DNA of 64,000 bases from Pyropia yezoensis (GCA_009829735.1 CM020618.1:24909346-24973345), one strand, 5' to 3'. Shown: positions 31,198 to 43,194, counted from the first letter of the stretch. Notes: a model not told the origin generated them from the letters alone. Program-made: numbers and translations.

Positions 31198-31563
31198 TGT
31201 AGCACAATAGGGTATCCGCTGCACGTCCACTCTCAGGGAGCACTCGCCAGGGGGGATCGGCACCAACGTCACCGGGAGGCCAAGGTTGCTGTCCTTGGAG
31301 CGCAAGCCACGGGACCAAGATGAGAGCTTAAATGGGAGGGTTTTGTTGTTCTACCTTGGCCGGCGGTGGATTCGCCGCCGGCCCCCTCGTTATAAACCCT
31401 CGGAGACATTACTAACTACCCTCCACCCCAAGATGCAAGTCCCGCTGGTCATACGTAACTTAAAGATACCGTGACCACTACGAACTCCCAAATTGAAAGT
31501 TAAGGGTTAGAAGTAGCCCCCCCCTAATATTAGGGTCACAATACGGACAACCATAATGCTACA
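31198..31563 (-). repeat. Gypsy-A 5' LTR
   Basis: 366 bp bounded by TGTAGCA and TGCTACA, about 96 percent identical to 10631-10997. The target duplication AGCAT follows at 31564-31568. Confidence 0.92.
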
Positions 31564-31938
31564 AGCATCCGGACGCCGAAAGCAGCGGAAGCTCAGCGCT
31601 CGGATAAGGAAAACGTGGGAGTGTGAATCCGTGCCTGACGGGGCGAACGTCACCATTTTCATCCGATGCGGCCACGCCTTTCCAGACGGTTCCGGATGTT
31701 GTGATTGCTGCTGACAGCAATGCCACGTGGGCTCCATATTGGCAATTTCTTGACGGCGCTCCATCGTTGTGATGTGATGGAGCGTGATGGGCCCATCGCA
31801 CGGCCCCATCACATTTCATCAGGTCCGCTGGCACATGCCGGCTGCGCTGGTGAGTGATGCTCAATCCTCGCGCTGCGTTGTGTGCTCGTTTTGTGACGTG
31901 TGTCTTGCTGTCCGTGTGGGGTGTGGAGTGCGGTGTGC
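31564..31938 (+). repeat. End of Copia polyprotein and truncated Copia 3' LTR
   Basis: The Copia frame resumes after the Gypsy-A target duplication and stops at TGA 31624-31626. The LTR copy starts at about 31622 and matches 6799-7119, then stops matching abruptly after 31938, before the TATA box, so the 3' LTR is truncated. Confidence 0.8.
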
Positions 31939-33029
31939 TGCAGCAAGCAGACATGAGGTAGAAACGACAGTACTGCGAGGACCCACCCACAACCGGGGAG
32001 CCCTCAACGTACTCGTGGGGGCGTCAGCGGGCCCTGCCAGCCAATAGGGCGGCAGGTTACGGGGAAGAGGACGGTGGTTTTGACGGGGGTGGGTCTGGGG
32101 AGGAAGATGGTCGCGACGTCGGTGAGGATCGAGGGTACAAAGAGTAAATGGGGTTCTTCGTCTGCGTCTGGGGTTCCCCCCCTTCTCTCCCCCGGTGGCG
32201 CCGACACCCACGCACTATATACTCGCGTCGGGGCACCCGAGGAGTCCCAAAGCATGCGTTTCCCCGTCGCGCCGCAGGGAGGCACAGAACGGCCCAAAAT
32301 CAAAGAATGACTCTCAGAACAAAGCATGGGCGGGCGTGCGCACTAAAGGAGTGCAGCCCCAGTTTGCCAGAAACGAAGGGGGTCCCGTGGATGGCGCCCA
32401 GCGCGCCCCACCAGCCGGCTCCAATCGCCGGTCGGCCGGGAGGTCCGACCTGTTGTAAGGGCCAGCAGGGCCAAATTCAATCAATCCCTTGGCCGGCCAG
32501 CCCGTCACCAGCCAGCTGGCCGAATTCAGTCTACCCAAAAGCCGGCGAGCCAGTCATATCACACTCTGCCGCCGGCGAGGATATGTGGTGTCCTCGGTGT
32601 TGGTTAATCATGTGACTCGTCCTTGATTGCCAATTTTCGGTCAGCGCAGAGAATAAAGTTCTGGCAGTCACAGACAGGGATTTCCTCCCGTGGTTGGTCG
32701 ACGATGTCACTCGCTCCTCGTTGTCGAGTTTCGACACCCACGACCAGGTTCCGACAGTGAGTTGACCACGGTTTTCGTGCGGCCAGCCGACGTTTGCAGA
32801 ATGTCAAGAGTACCGCGTGGTGTCGCCCAGGGTAATGGGGAGTTAATCTGTCTCGGGAGGAGTTAGCGGGGCAGGACATGTAAGGAGAGGTCCCAGTCCA
32901 TATCCCCTGGGTTCCAGGCGTGGATTTAATGAGCAAATCCTTACAAAGTACAAAGCCACAACCGAGAGGAGCGACAGTGGCGTCCTCAGCAAGTACGCCG
33001 AACCGAGCCCCCCCAACCAAAGCGCAACA
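31939..33029. other. Unassigned 1.1-kb region
   Basis: No ORF with recognisable domains. Positions 32390-32590 are a run of short CCGGC/GGCCGGC-containing phrases (GGCCGG, CCAGCC). What truncated the Copia LTR at 31938 was not identified. Confidence 0.3.
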
Positions 33030-33440
33030 ACCCACATGGCACCATGTTGCCCGTACCATCGGAGTGGTTGATAGACCCGGCCGGTAGGACACCAGGTGGC
33101 TCATCTCAAGTCATGTGGACGAGAGGAGAGTGGTAGCACGCCGTCGAAATGTCGGCAGGCTCACCCCGAATGGACCCAACTCGACCGTATCGTCGAAAAG
33201 GTCGCGCCAGAAACCAGCGAACTTCGGGGGGGTCACCGCTGGTCTGGAGGACGCAGTGGGAGGGGTAGTACGCCGGCCGCAAGTCGGCGGGCTCACTTCT
33301 CATGGCACCATATTGTCCGTACCGTTGGAGAAGCAAGAAAGAAACGGTCGGACTTTGGGGGGGTCACCGCTCGTCGGGTGGACGCGATGGGAGGCGTAGA
33401 ACACCGGCGACAAGTCGGTAGGCTGGCGGTTTTAGGTCGT
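33030..33440. repeat. ~132-bp tandem repeat, about three copies
   Basis: The phrase GGTCACCGCT recurs at 33231 and 33362 (131 bp). The phrase CATGGCACCAT-TTG-CCGTACC recurs at about 33035 and 33299 (two periods). The copies are diverged. The plus frames are open but low-information. Confidence 0.6.
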
Positions 33441-34720
33441 TGCAGCGCGCCTTGTCGCTGCACACCTCGCTACGCATTCGAAAGTCCAGTGCTGGACGCG
33501 TTCTCTCACGCGTGTGCATTCGGCATCCGCTACGTAAATAATGAAGAAGTGTTGCAATAGAGGAGAACTAATCATTCCGACACCCTGCTTCAAGTATATA
33601 CTCATGGGCGCCGCCTCGGAAACGACCTCACGGCGGGCTGCGTGGCACGCGAGACGTAGTGAAGGTGTCGGGGGTGCAGTTGTCCTTCACTTATCGACGA
33701 CGCGTCGACCGCGCAATCCCATAGGAATATCGACTGCAGTGCACGTGGCCGCTCGGCGCTCGGCTCTGCGATGGTGGCCATTCGACTGCTTCACGTAACG
33801 TCAAGAGGCCTCAAGATGACTTGCGTCGCCGTCTGCCCTTCCTGCGTTGTCCACCCCGTTCGGGTCTCTCTTCTTTTGTGAAGCCCCTCTGTTTGCGCAG
33901 TGCCTCTGAGTATCACCACCTTGCGGGGACCCCCACCTGGTCCGTCTGCGCTCTTCGCCTGCCTGGTGCTGTGTCCGTCACGAGCCATCGACCTGGCCAC
34001 ATCTGTGGTGGCGCGCCCGGCCGTGCGTGCTTACTCCAACCCTCTGTCCACTTCGGCGGCTGCCCCTCTCACGATTTTGTCTGGTGCCGCGCCCTCGAGG
34101 TGGGACCATCTGTCGTGGAGCGCTCTCCAGTGTTGCCCCATGCGACACTTTGAGGGTTACGGGGGCCCCTGCACGGCGGCGCAGACAGTGTTTCTTCCGT
34201 CTCTTAGGCGCCATCGACGTTCTTCCGTCTCTTCAGCGCCATCGACGTCGCCCCAACACTCTGTGGCGGCGCTCTCGGCAGTGCGTACATCTCCTAACCT
34301 CCGTCCACTACGGCGGCCGCCGCCCTCATTCCTCGGTCGGGTTCCGCGCCTCTACGTGGGACTACCTCTCACGGCGCGGTCTCGCGTGCGCGCCCCATCC
34401 AGTACTCTGTCAACCACGGCGGCCACTGCACGGCCGCGCAGAGCGTGCGTCTGCCGTCCCTGCCGCGCCATCGACGGGCTCAACCCTGGTGTGCCGCACC
34501 ATAGTCGTTTCCCACCCTATTGCGCCGCGCCATCGACTGGCGACAGCTATCGCGGCACTCCATATTGCTGGGCACTCCGCGTAGTGCAGCGTGCGCACCC
34601 GGTCTGGGGCATCCATCTCATGCGTCCTGTTGGTTGCAGCGCATTGCGCTGAGTGCAGCGACGCTGGCCAGGTGTGGACAAGCCATGTAGGAAACGCGTG
34701 CACCTGATCTCGAAGCCATC
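33441..34720. other. Degenerate repeat region
   Basis: Between 33980 and 34600 short phrases recur at irregular intervals (GCGCCATCGAC near 34208, 34234, 34464 and 34526; TCCACTACGGCGGCC-like phrases). This gives long but unconvincing open frames on both strands. I see no gene that I can support. Confidence 0.35.
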
Positions 34721-35029
34721 GTCTTGCGTCGCAAACAGGTGCTGGAAGAACAGGTGCCACGACCGGACGACCTTGAGACAAGGCTGGAGAGTATGCCGAA
34801 GGAGCTGATGCTGGCGAGGTGTCCAGTTTCCGGCCTGAAGTTGCTTCAAGAACTTGTGAAGGCAAGAGAGCATGCGGACGGCTCATTTCTCCAGGCATGC
34901 CTGCGCTTGATGGTCAAGAAGAAGATCGACTCCTGTCCCGAGCTGGTCACGTCCAGGCGGAAGTGTCGCGCCTCTTCTTTGACTATCGACCATGTTTTCA
35001 CTTGACAAGCTGTTGATCAGAAGCTTTCG

Positions 35030-35659
35030 ATGGCGTCTGTCGTTGCGGTTTGCCCTCGAGAAGTTGAAGGGCGTGCTTCGGGCCGGTTTGTTAGGTTCAA
35101 GCGACATCGTGATGCTCTACACACAATGGGGCTCTCTGCCAGCGAAGCAGCCAACGATATGCACAAGAATTTTACGCGGGTAAATGGACCCGTCTCCACC
35201 CGACTGCTCGTTGAGCACCACGTTGATAGCGATGGTCAGGTGTTATACTTAATGGGACGGAACGCGGAGGAGATGACGTTCAACATTGTGCAACGGCCAG
35301 ACCAGGTGTTGAGCGGCTCGCAAACGCACACCGTCGAGCAGCTGAGACGCTCCACTGTCATGCTGCAATCTGTTCCCGGTCTCACTGAGGAGCACCCTGC
35401 TTTTCTGCGTTGGGTTGCACTAGGGAGTGCTGTGTGTAGGGCGGGCTCCACTGATGATGACGCTGTAGGGAGGTTGACGGTTTCTCTACCGGTGTGCGTC
35501 ATTGATGATGACGCATCGGACGTGCTGTGTCTGCTTGGAACAAATCTATTTGGTATCGGCACGACAAAAAGACACCGTTACCTGCTTCTCCACTGTTCTT
35601 CAGTGTGCGCTGTGCTTGCCTGTGATCCTCCAGACATATCAACACACAACGGACTTTAA
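35030..35659 (+). CDS. Hypothetical protein or transposon relic, 209 aa
   Basis: ATG-initiated frame with ordinary amino-acid composition (QVLYLMGRNAEEMTFNIVQRP). A related-looking open frame upstream (34724-35005, EEQVPRPDDLETRLESMPKEL) is in a different frame, so this may be one older gene broken by a frameshift. No domain recognised. It faces the minus-strand relic at 35814-37376, so the pair could be the two genes of one decayed DNA transposon. That is inference only. Confidence 0.25.
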   Translation: MASVVAVCPREVEGRASGRFVRFKRHRDALHTMGLSASEAANDMHKNFTRVNGPVSTRLLVEHHVDSDGQVLYLMGRNAEEMTFNIVQRPDQVLSGSQTHTVEQLRRSTVMLQSVPGLTEEHPAFLRWVALGSAVCRAGSTDDDAVGRLTVSLPVCVIDDDASDVLCLLGTNLFGIGTTKRHRYLLLHCSSVCAVLACDPPDISTHNGL

Positions 35660-35813
35660 TAGCCAGCAACCCACGCGGAAGCCAGCTCCCGTAAGACATT
35701 CACCATCCAGAAAGGAACCACAATCCTCACACGACATACATCACCCTGGCATGCGCACCCTCGCCTGCACTGGCCCCTCAGATGTTCACCAAAAGTGCTC
35801 ATTGAGCATCCGT

Positions 35814-37376
35814 TCAGACATCAAGCTGCATGCCGCCGCCATCACCCACAGCCATGTCTTCCTCGTTAGCGAAAATATCTTCCTCATAATCCACTGCCAC
35901 CTCTGTGTCAAGAGCGGCGCCACCGGCTGCAACTGCTACCTGACCGTTGCCGTACGTGATTTCACGCTGCTCTTTACGTGTGAGAGGCTGGATGCTGGTG
36001 TCCAGAGTAGACTGCATGCTGAGACGAGGCACGAGGAGCCACCAGTTGCACAGGTCGATGACATAGACATGACTCTTGGGCCCCCCGTCCGCTTTTGTCC
36101 ATGCAATGCCCGGACCCGACACCATTTGACGAAAGCTCTTGGCGATGGCGAAGTTCACACGTGGCTGCGGCTGGGTGCCACCCATGAGAAGCTGCTGCGT
36201 CAGACCCCGCGCCATCCGTATTAGGCAATCCTCTCACTTGATGAGGTGCTCGCCGGGTACTTGCGGGTAGAACAGCACTGCCTCAGTAAAAAAAGACGAG
36301 TCCGTTCTTACGTCTCGCTCTATAAACGTGTTCCAGCCCAGCAGTCCTGCCCCCGTAATCGCGCTTCGAACGGTCCAGAATGAGCCACCGGATGGCCCAG
36401 GGCTGGCCGGTGCCGTCACCCTTGTTGGCTGCAGCGGGCTTATGACTCCCTTAGCACTTCCGACATGACACGTCTCGATGGCAAAGTATGTCGACCTTTC
36501 AGCCTCGAGAGGGTCCGGCATGTCTGCCGTGGGGTGTACAAGCCGGATGTGCACCTTGGGAGATGGGTTCTTTAGGGAGAAACAGATGAAACGGTCAAAG
36601 AATGCACGCGCAGAGGCTCGTCCATTGTTGAAGTATGGCCGCAGCTGGGACAAGCACGCCTCGTGGACAGCATCCAGCATGGTACTGAGAACGGGGCCTT
36701 TTCCTCGTAGCACCGAGGGACCGCGTCCTGTAGCTTTGATCGCCAAGTAGAGCCCTTGCAGCACGTCAGGCAGATCTTAAAAAAGTTGTGGACAACAAAC
36801 GGGTCCGAGGACTGCGACTTGCATGCGGGAGGAAAGAAAGGCGTGATCACGTCCCCGCGGGCGGACACAAGTGACGCCAAAGCAAAGCCGCGGGCAACCA
36901 TGATATGGGTGCAGACCTTTCGAGCAACCTTGGTGGGGAATACGCAGGAAAGCGCCGCCTCGATCTCTACCACGGTCGGTTGGCCTATTCGGCGACCGAC
37001 TCCTGGCCACAAGCCTCAATCTTAGCTTCAATGCTCGGCAGTAGGCTCTCAGACACTTTCTTGGCGATGTCGGAGACGTCGGCATGCCGGCGCATGTCTT
37101 GCGCCGGGTACGAGCGCGCTGCATGATGTAGTTCCGGAGCGTCGACAGGAACGGGACGGAGGGCAGCCACGAAGTCCACGCGGTACCAAAATCTTCATGC
37201 ACAGGAGCCACGCCGGCACCGGCGCCGCTTGCGGGGGATCCCGGCGCCGCTCCAGCAGCAGCTCCTTCACCAATAGCCGCAGGTGACGCGGCGGTATTCA
37301 CTGACCGGCGCACTGCCATGATGACATCGTCTTTCTCGTCAAAGGGGGGCATAGCGGCGGGTGGAGAGGCTCCCAC
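35814..37376 (-). pseudogene. Decayed unknown protein gene, several frameshifts
   Basis: On the minus strand, protein-like segments follow one another in changing frames: an N-terminus with MPPFDEKDDVIMAVRRS (near 37350), KKVSESLLPSIEAKIEACG (about 37060-37010), VVEIEAALSCVFPTKVARK (about 36970), DAVHEACLSQLRPYFNNGR (about 36670) and VNFAIAKSFRQMVSGPGIAW (about 36160). The changes of frame look like single-base indels. I do not recognise the family. The neighbourhood suggests a transposon-encoded protein. Confidence 0.4.
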
Positions 37377-39332
37377 CGCCGGCAGTACAATCCGCGGCGC
37401 CTGAAGGGCTGGTGCTTACTGTGCAGACGGAGCGGCCTCTGTCGCAGCAGACGCAGCTGCAGCGCGACGCATGCGGCCGCGGTGTTTGGTCGGCATGGTG
37501 CGTGGCCGTGTGATGGCTCAGCAGCAGGATGGTGTTGGGAGGCACGGTGCGGAGGGGCAGGTGCACGGCGGACGAAGAGGAGCCCTGCTACGGACGAGCT
37601 GGTCTGGAACCAGAGAGAGATCGTCTGGTAGGGAGATTGTGCCCGCTCGTGAACAGCCGCGAGGCCGTTGCCTTACATAGTGACCTAAGACGGACGAAGG
37701 GCAACGGGAGACAACAGAGTCGTTGCATCAAGCGCAATGACTCGCAGTCCCACAGCGCAACCGAAAAGTAGCCTCAGGGGCCGCGCAGCAGGCACCTTCA
37801 GCAGCGCATCGAAGGAGTGCACAACGCTCGGGAAAGTGGGTAGACCACTCCAAACGGCGTCATGCGGCCCCCTCTCAATGCACAACTTCCATGAAGCAGT
37901 AGGCCCCCTCCACACAAGCCCTCTCCACACAGCCCCGCCTCTTCGAGGCCCTCACCTCCTGGCCCTCTCCTCGGAGGTCCTCTCCTCGGAGGCCCCCTTC
38001 TCGGAGTCCCCAACCCGGGAACCTTCTCCCCTCCCCGAACGTGCCGCGCAAAGCTCGGTGCAGCTTCGGAACTGGCGTCCACCACCCGGGCTCTATGGGG
38101 CGCCTCACATACCGGCAGAAAAAGGTTGGCCCTGGGCGGCTGGTGAGCGCTTGGGAAACGGCATGCGGTGCCATGGGTGTCGAGCTCGACGACACGCACA
38201 GACGTCGTCGCTGAGACGGCACCGCACGAAAGTCAAATAAACGAACAGTCAAAATTAAGAACAAATGCAACATGAACCCAGCAGACGCAAGCCAGTTGGA
38301 CTCGGAGGTGCAGCTGAGGCACACGCCTGCTGCAGCTTTTGCACCCGCTGCTGCAGCCCTGTGCCTGCCTTCTGGGATCGCAGTGGCTCGATCCAGTCCG
38401 CAGAGATGCGCTTGTCTAACCCCCCTCCCTTGCAAGCAGGGGAGGGCCGGCGGGGCCCCCTTTCCCTTGGCGCGGTCGCCAACCTGCGCCCGCTGCAAGG
38501 CACCGTGGCACCCTCCCGCCGGCTCCAAGGCGGTGTGGCGCCCTCTCGACGCCTGCAAGGCACCGTGGCGCCTTTGCAGCGACTGAGCCGCAGCGTGGCG
38601 CCTCCCTGGACATTTCTTCCATACTGCTCTGTGGTTGTTGGCACCACTCACTGACGGCCTTCAGCTGTTGGCGCCGCTTCTCTCGCATCACTGCGTGCGA
38701 CCGCAATGCCCCTGGCTCTCTCTCCCCAGCATGTACGGCTTTGGGCAGGAGACGCCACTTCCCTGCTTCGCGATGCCTGCTGCTGTGGCGAGGCGTCAAC
38801 CCCCGTTACGCTCCCTCGACAATCAATTCACGGGCCGTGCATCTCCAGGCTGGCCGCAAGGGATGCGCGCCGGACAGACGGCGGCCGCAGTCCCTCCCCT
38901 GCCGCTGGAATCACTATGATTCTCGTCAGGTTGCTTCGCGGTCGGCCACGGCCGGAACAGCTGAGCGCTGGCTTCTGAAGTGTGCCGGGCCGTGTTTGCT
39001 GTACCTGTTGCACACCTGTTCATCTCCTGTGCGCTCTGTACCCCCCCCCCCCCCCACCCGCCGGTGACGTGCCGGTTAAGACGCGGCCAGGCCTTCTGCC
39101 AGAAGTTGATAGTGCCTCTCGTTTACACAACCCACGTCCTCCTCGAGCACCTTACCTACTTTTGTCACGGACGCTGTACGCGCCTCCTGCGAATGAAGCA
39201 GTACTGGAGCCGTTACTGGTCCTGGTCTCACCATCCACTTCGCGAGCAGGCCGTCGACGTGCTGCCGGGCTTTCCTGAGGACAATCGTGGCGTTTACCGT
39301 GAGGAGCATCCCGGCATCCATCGCCCTGCGTT
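37377..39332. other. Low-complexity region with short tandem repeats
   Basis: A ~16-bp CCTCTCCTCGGAGGYC-type repeat lies at about 37940-38020, and a ~35-bp CTGCAAGGCACCGTGGCGCC-type repeat at about 38480-38610. A 13-base C tract sits near 39043. Open frames on both strands reflect the repeats. No supported gene. Confidence 0.4.
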
Positions 39333-40091
39333 GTGGCGACGGATCTGCTCGTCGTCACTCACCCGTGGGCAGTCGTGGCGTCAAGTTCTTCAAGGGCAAT
39401 CCCCGCAAACGCTCGGACCTGCCCTGGTGGAAATGTGTTCCCTCTCTACATTAACACACAAGCCCTAAGAGATCAGAACGGAGCTGTCGCCATCATCCCG
39501 CCGGCCGGCTACGTGGCATGTGCCATGTCACAGTCTGTACTGCCTAGCGGTACCGTTTTCATAAACTTGCACATATTCCCCGCGGATGGAGAGTTTCGTA
39601 CCAACATGCTCTGGGTAACCTTGCCGGTTACAGCCGCACCTTTGCTGCGGCGCGAGCGCGTCGACCTCCAGACAACATGCCAAGACAACTGGTGCTCGGT
39701 CGGTGGCATCGTCATATTCGATGTGCAGTGCGACGATGACGCCCCTGGAGGCCCCTTTCAGCTCACTAGGAGTGGCAAGCGTGTCCTCTACCGCCTGGGC
39801 GCCAGTGGAGCGGCCTCTCGCGTCGCTGCGCAGAATCCATTGGGACCACCTGGTTGGGCTTGCCGTGTTGGCGAAGGCTATTGTGCCTCTGAGGTTGCAA
39901 CTGGACCTGCGGTCTCTTTTGGCAACTGGCCAGTGTCTGTGTGCAGTAAAATGGTCGTGTCGCGCCGCGGGCACCGGACCACTTCTTTCGGCCGCGCTGT
40001 CGACGCAGTGACCGCGTCTGTTGCGCGATCTCTTGCAGCCCAGCCCGCCCCTGGGAAGAGAAGGGAGTGCTCGGATACTATGCGTCTGTAA
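39333..40091 (+). other. Open frame without ATG, doubtful
   Basis: The frame is open for 252 codons but starts with GTG; the first ATG is about 190 bp in. Part of it (TVFINLHIFPADGEFRTNM) looks protein-like, but an overlapping frame just upstream also has protein-like text, so this is best taken as a decayed transposon fragment. No family recognised. Confidence 0.2.
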
Positions 40092-40260
40092 TGGAGTGGA
40101 GTGGGTTGTAACAAGCGCGGTCACGACAAGGATTGGCGCTTGACGAATGGCGTGTCGTGCGGTGCAATGGAGTGGGTTGTAACAAAAGTCAAGCGCGGTC
40201 TTCGACAAAGATTGGCCTTTGACGCATGGTGTATCTATGAACTGTGAAAGAACAGTCTCT
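40092..40260. repeat. Two-copy tandem repeat, ~75 bp
   Basis: The phrase GGAGTGGGTTGTAACA followed by AGCGCGGTC and GACAARGATTGGC occurs near 40099 and 40170. Short and diverged. Confidence 0.55.
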
Positions 40261-40601
40261 TTTCGCAATTCAGCCGTTGATCCACCCACTTCTGGCCCGA
40301 TTAGTTGAAAGAGTGAGCGGCTCATCACTCAGATCTGTCGCGCGCGCAAGGTCCTCGACGAACGGCGCTGTAGCACATTGGCCTCACGCGTACTTCCTCC
40401 TCAGCGGGAGTGCTGCCAGCGGCCGTGCATCTGGTCCCTGTGCGCACGATCTTTCGCTGAGGGACAGGAGGCGACCGCGGCATGCCTCATAGGCACTCCC
40501 GAGGCACCGGGGCGTGCAGCGAGGACGACGTCGATTGGCCGCTCTTGCGACATCCGGCGACCACGGCGCAGAGCAAACCAGAGCGCGACTCTGCGCAAGC
40601 T

Positions 40602-43194
40602 ATGGCTGCCCGTCGAGCGGGCTCCCTGAACGTCTATCGCATTACGAACGCAGTCAACGCGGTTGCGGAGATGCATGAAAGCAGCAGTGGCAGCGGCAGC
40701 GAACACAGCAGTACCAGAAACTCTTCATCTCTCGTCTCTGGCATCCCATGCTCATCTTCCGGTGCATCACCGGGATCGCCATCTTCGACGACCTCGTCAG
40801 GCTCGTCCGCTGGGGACAATCTCCCGTAAGCTTCTTCATTTACTGCTGGAGCCCCTGATGGTGAGCCTGATGGCGAGCCTGAAGCTGGACTCCCGACTCC
40901 TCGCCTACCTGTCGATGGTGCGGAGCACCTGTTTGCTTTCGTGCTACTCCGATGCCAAGCTGCTGTCACTGAAGTGGCGTATGAGTGCGTCAGACTGTTC
41001 TACAACTCCCATCTGGTGCTGCACTTCGGAAAACTACCACGCAGCGCTCGAGTGCCATCCTTGGAAATGGTGCGGAAGACTATCGGACGTCACGTCCGAG
41101 AGGCTTGGGCAATGCGGATTCGAACTGCCAAGCTTTACTCAAGCTTATCTAGTAAACCCAGCCACTGTCAGTGTTTTGTTCCCCAGCGATCACGTGCGTC
41201 GGAACTTCTCCTTTACTGATACGTAAAATCTGTTCTTCTTCGCTGGTAATCGCGGGGCGGAGGAGCGACGCTAGCACCCTGAGTTTTGCGCCGCTCCATT
41301 CAGTGTTGAACGCGCGGCTGTGCTTAAGGCGGGAAACTCGTTCCGGGCATTCGGAGTGGAGGGCTTCTGCCTTCGATGCGGTGACGTCCTGAATATCGAG
41401 GTCGAGCGCGCATCCAGTATTGCCAATGTCACGGTTGAGGAAGGATCGTTCGCCGGTCGGGGAGCGGGCGTGCAACCGGACGAGTCGATCCACGCGGGGG
41501 ACTTCATTATTGCTTGTCACCGTGATGGGGTAGCAGTCGGCGTACTCAACGCCCGTCATTGGCTTCCTTTGAAGCACGGACTGACGACTTGGCACACGGA
41601 CGGAGGCCAACTCTACAAAGTGATCAGCCTGGACCCGGTACACAGTCCGTGGATGCCTCCCGGAAAGGACACCAGTCTTGAGGCCATCCCTGAACGATGT
41701 GGTGTGGGACCCGGTGAAGTGCGAACGTTTGTAATCAGCCTGGTGTGGCCAAAACCACTTGCACACGCGACACCCAATTTGGGGCGGTACGCAAGGGCTG
41801 CCTCTCGTGTCGAAGGAACCGAGAGAAGTGCAAATCGCACACACTCTGTCCCTGTTGTGGGGCAATCACCCCACTGACAAACAAGAAGATGGTGTGTGGG
41901 CCAACAGTTTCTTGGTCGGGACGGGGAAGCAGGGCCAAGCCCCGCTGTCCCTCCCCTTATCCCCCCAGGGTCCCCTCAGAATCTCGCCACTCAGAATCTC
42001 CCACCCCAGCACCTGCCCACCGGGCCGCACGAAAATTCAAGACGATAAATGCAGAAAACCCTGAAATCCACGTTGGATTTACTACTAAGCTAACTATCCC
42101 AAACTTAGGGAATATGGACCGAAATGCAGGGGGAGGAACGGATCAGGCTAGTGGCCTGCCGCCCCTTGCATGGCACGTGTTGCCCCCCTACCTGGGGGTC
42201 AAGACTGACACACCTGGCTTTCTTCCTGGATGACTTCGTTGTCCGCTCTGGTCGATCCGCTTCCGCCGGGGGCGTGTAAATGCTTTTTTTGTCATGGCTC
42301 TTCCATCATCGTACCAGCAGCCATGCGGTGCGGCCAATATCGCTGGCCCCACCAGGCGTGAATTCTGACGATGTTCTCGATACCATCACAGAAGACTTGG
42401 TAGAGGGCGCGACGACGGGCTGGATGGTCCAGGACCCTGAAGGAGCCACTATTCGCGTGTTTGCTGATGTGGCATTGTTCGTCGGCGACTACAAGCAAGT
42501 GTCACAAACTTGAGGTCTCATGGGACACAATGCCAGTGCGCCCTGCTCTCTGCGCAGCTTCACGAAGCCGCTGGGGGAGGGCGCTCGCTATGCTTTCTTG
42601 GGAAGCTCAACGTGTGCTTCTCTGGTGTGGACGACGGCAAGGATTATGTCTGTGGTTAGGGCGGTGAAGTATCTATTGGCTCGCGAGGAGGATAACAGCG
42701 CAGCCTCACGCGCAGCCGTCGCGCGGGGCAATGATACAGATGGCGCTGAGGATGATCGCAGCACTTCGGTATCACCTCCCTTCGTTAGTGAGTAAGCCGA
42801 GTAGTCGTTTGGTGAAAAAACTGCATGATCTACTCTCAAAAGTAGAGCACAAGAACAGCAGTGGACCACCGGCAAGGGTGCGTGGACAGGCGCGAATTGC
42901 GGCAGCGCGCTCAGGCGCTCCTTCACGGATATCCGTCACGGCGACCAAGAACGTGCCACCTGTTTAGTGTTCCACGTCAGAGCCCTCTCTTCGCTCAAAT
43001 AGAGTATGAAGAGTGACAGGCGTGGAGAGCAACAGCCCGACGAACTCCAACCTGCATGTGGAGTACGAAGAAGACAATCTTCTTCACATCACGCCCTGGT
43101 CGCTCGGAGGAGCCAGTGAAGGACTGAACGACAGCAGCAGCTTGGGGACAAGGAAAATTCATGAAGGCACATGCTTCGAAGTGCGAGACAGCTG
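40602..43194 (+). pseudogene. DNA-transposon transposase relic, interrupted by a solo LTR
   Basis: The N-terminal part begins MAARRAGSLNVYRI at 40602 with a Ser-rich linker. After a TAA at 40827-40829, the same frame continues (AAVTEVAYECVRLFYNSHL) to about 41222. Further frames follow from 41320 (VEGFCLRCGDVLNIEVERA) up to the solo LTR at 41744. Past it the frame shows FLDDFVVRSGRSASAGG, PPGVNSDDVL, FADVALFVGDYKQ, GLMGHNASAPCSL. The order of acidic motif, D.-FVGDY and a G-HN-PC-L segment resembles large DDE transposases of the CACTA/Plavaka-KDZ type, in which a Cys follows PC-L. That family call is inference from motif feel, not a proven match. Multiple stops and shifts make it dead. Confidence 0.5.
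41744..42212 (-). repeat. Solo LTR of Gypsy family C, perfect target duplication
   Basis: 469 bp, starting TGTGGCC and ending CTGACACA, in inverse orientation to the Gypsy-C LTRs. It is flanked by the perfect 5-bp target duplication CCTGG (41739-41743 and 42213-42217). It sits inside the transposase relic, whose coding text continues on the other side. Confidence 0.92.

Larger units (their letters stand above)
10631..31563 (-). mobile_element. Gypsy-A: Ty3/Gypsy chromovirus, split by Gypsy-B
   Basis: The element is on the minus strand. LTRs are 10631-10997 and 31198-31563, flanked by the perfect 5-bp target duplication AGCAT (10626-10630 and 31564-31568). Order on the minus strand is 5' LTR, PBS, gag, pol, then an opposite-strand ORF, PPT and 3' LTR. 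Gag is split by Gypsy-B at 19450-29686. The two LTRs differ at roughly 15 positions, about 4 percent, so the element is of moderate age. Pol and gag carry frameshifts and a stop, so this copy is dead, but its antisense ORF is uninterrupted. Confidence 0.93.
6799..31938 (+). mobile_element. Decayed Ty1/Copia retrotransposon, interrupted by later insertions
   Basis: The element begins with an LTR (6799 onward), has a pol frame from about 7869 and ends in a second LTR copy at 31622-31938. It is split by a family-C solo LTR (10040-10508) and by the whole Gypsy-A/B nest (10631-31563). RT precedes RNase H in the order expected for Copia. The two LTR copies share about 320 bp with many point differences, so this is the oldest layer of the nest. 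No target duplication was found because the 3' LTR is truncated. Confidence 0.85.

Noticed and set aside
33900..34652. 250-codon plus-strand frame
   Set aside because: Follows a degenerate repeat, with a Ser/Pro/Arg-rich composition and no domain.
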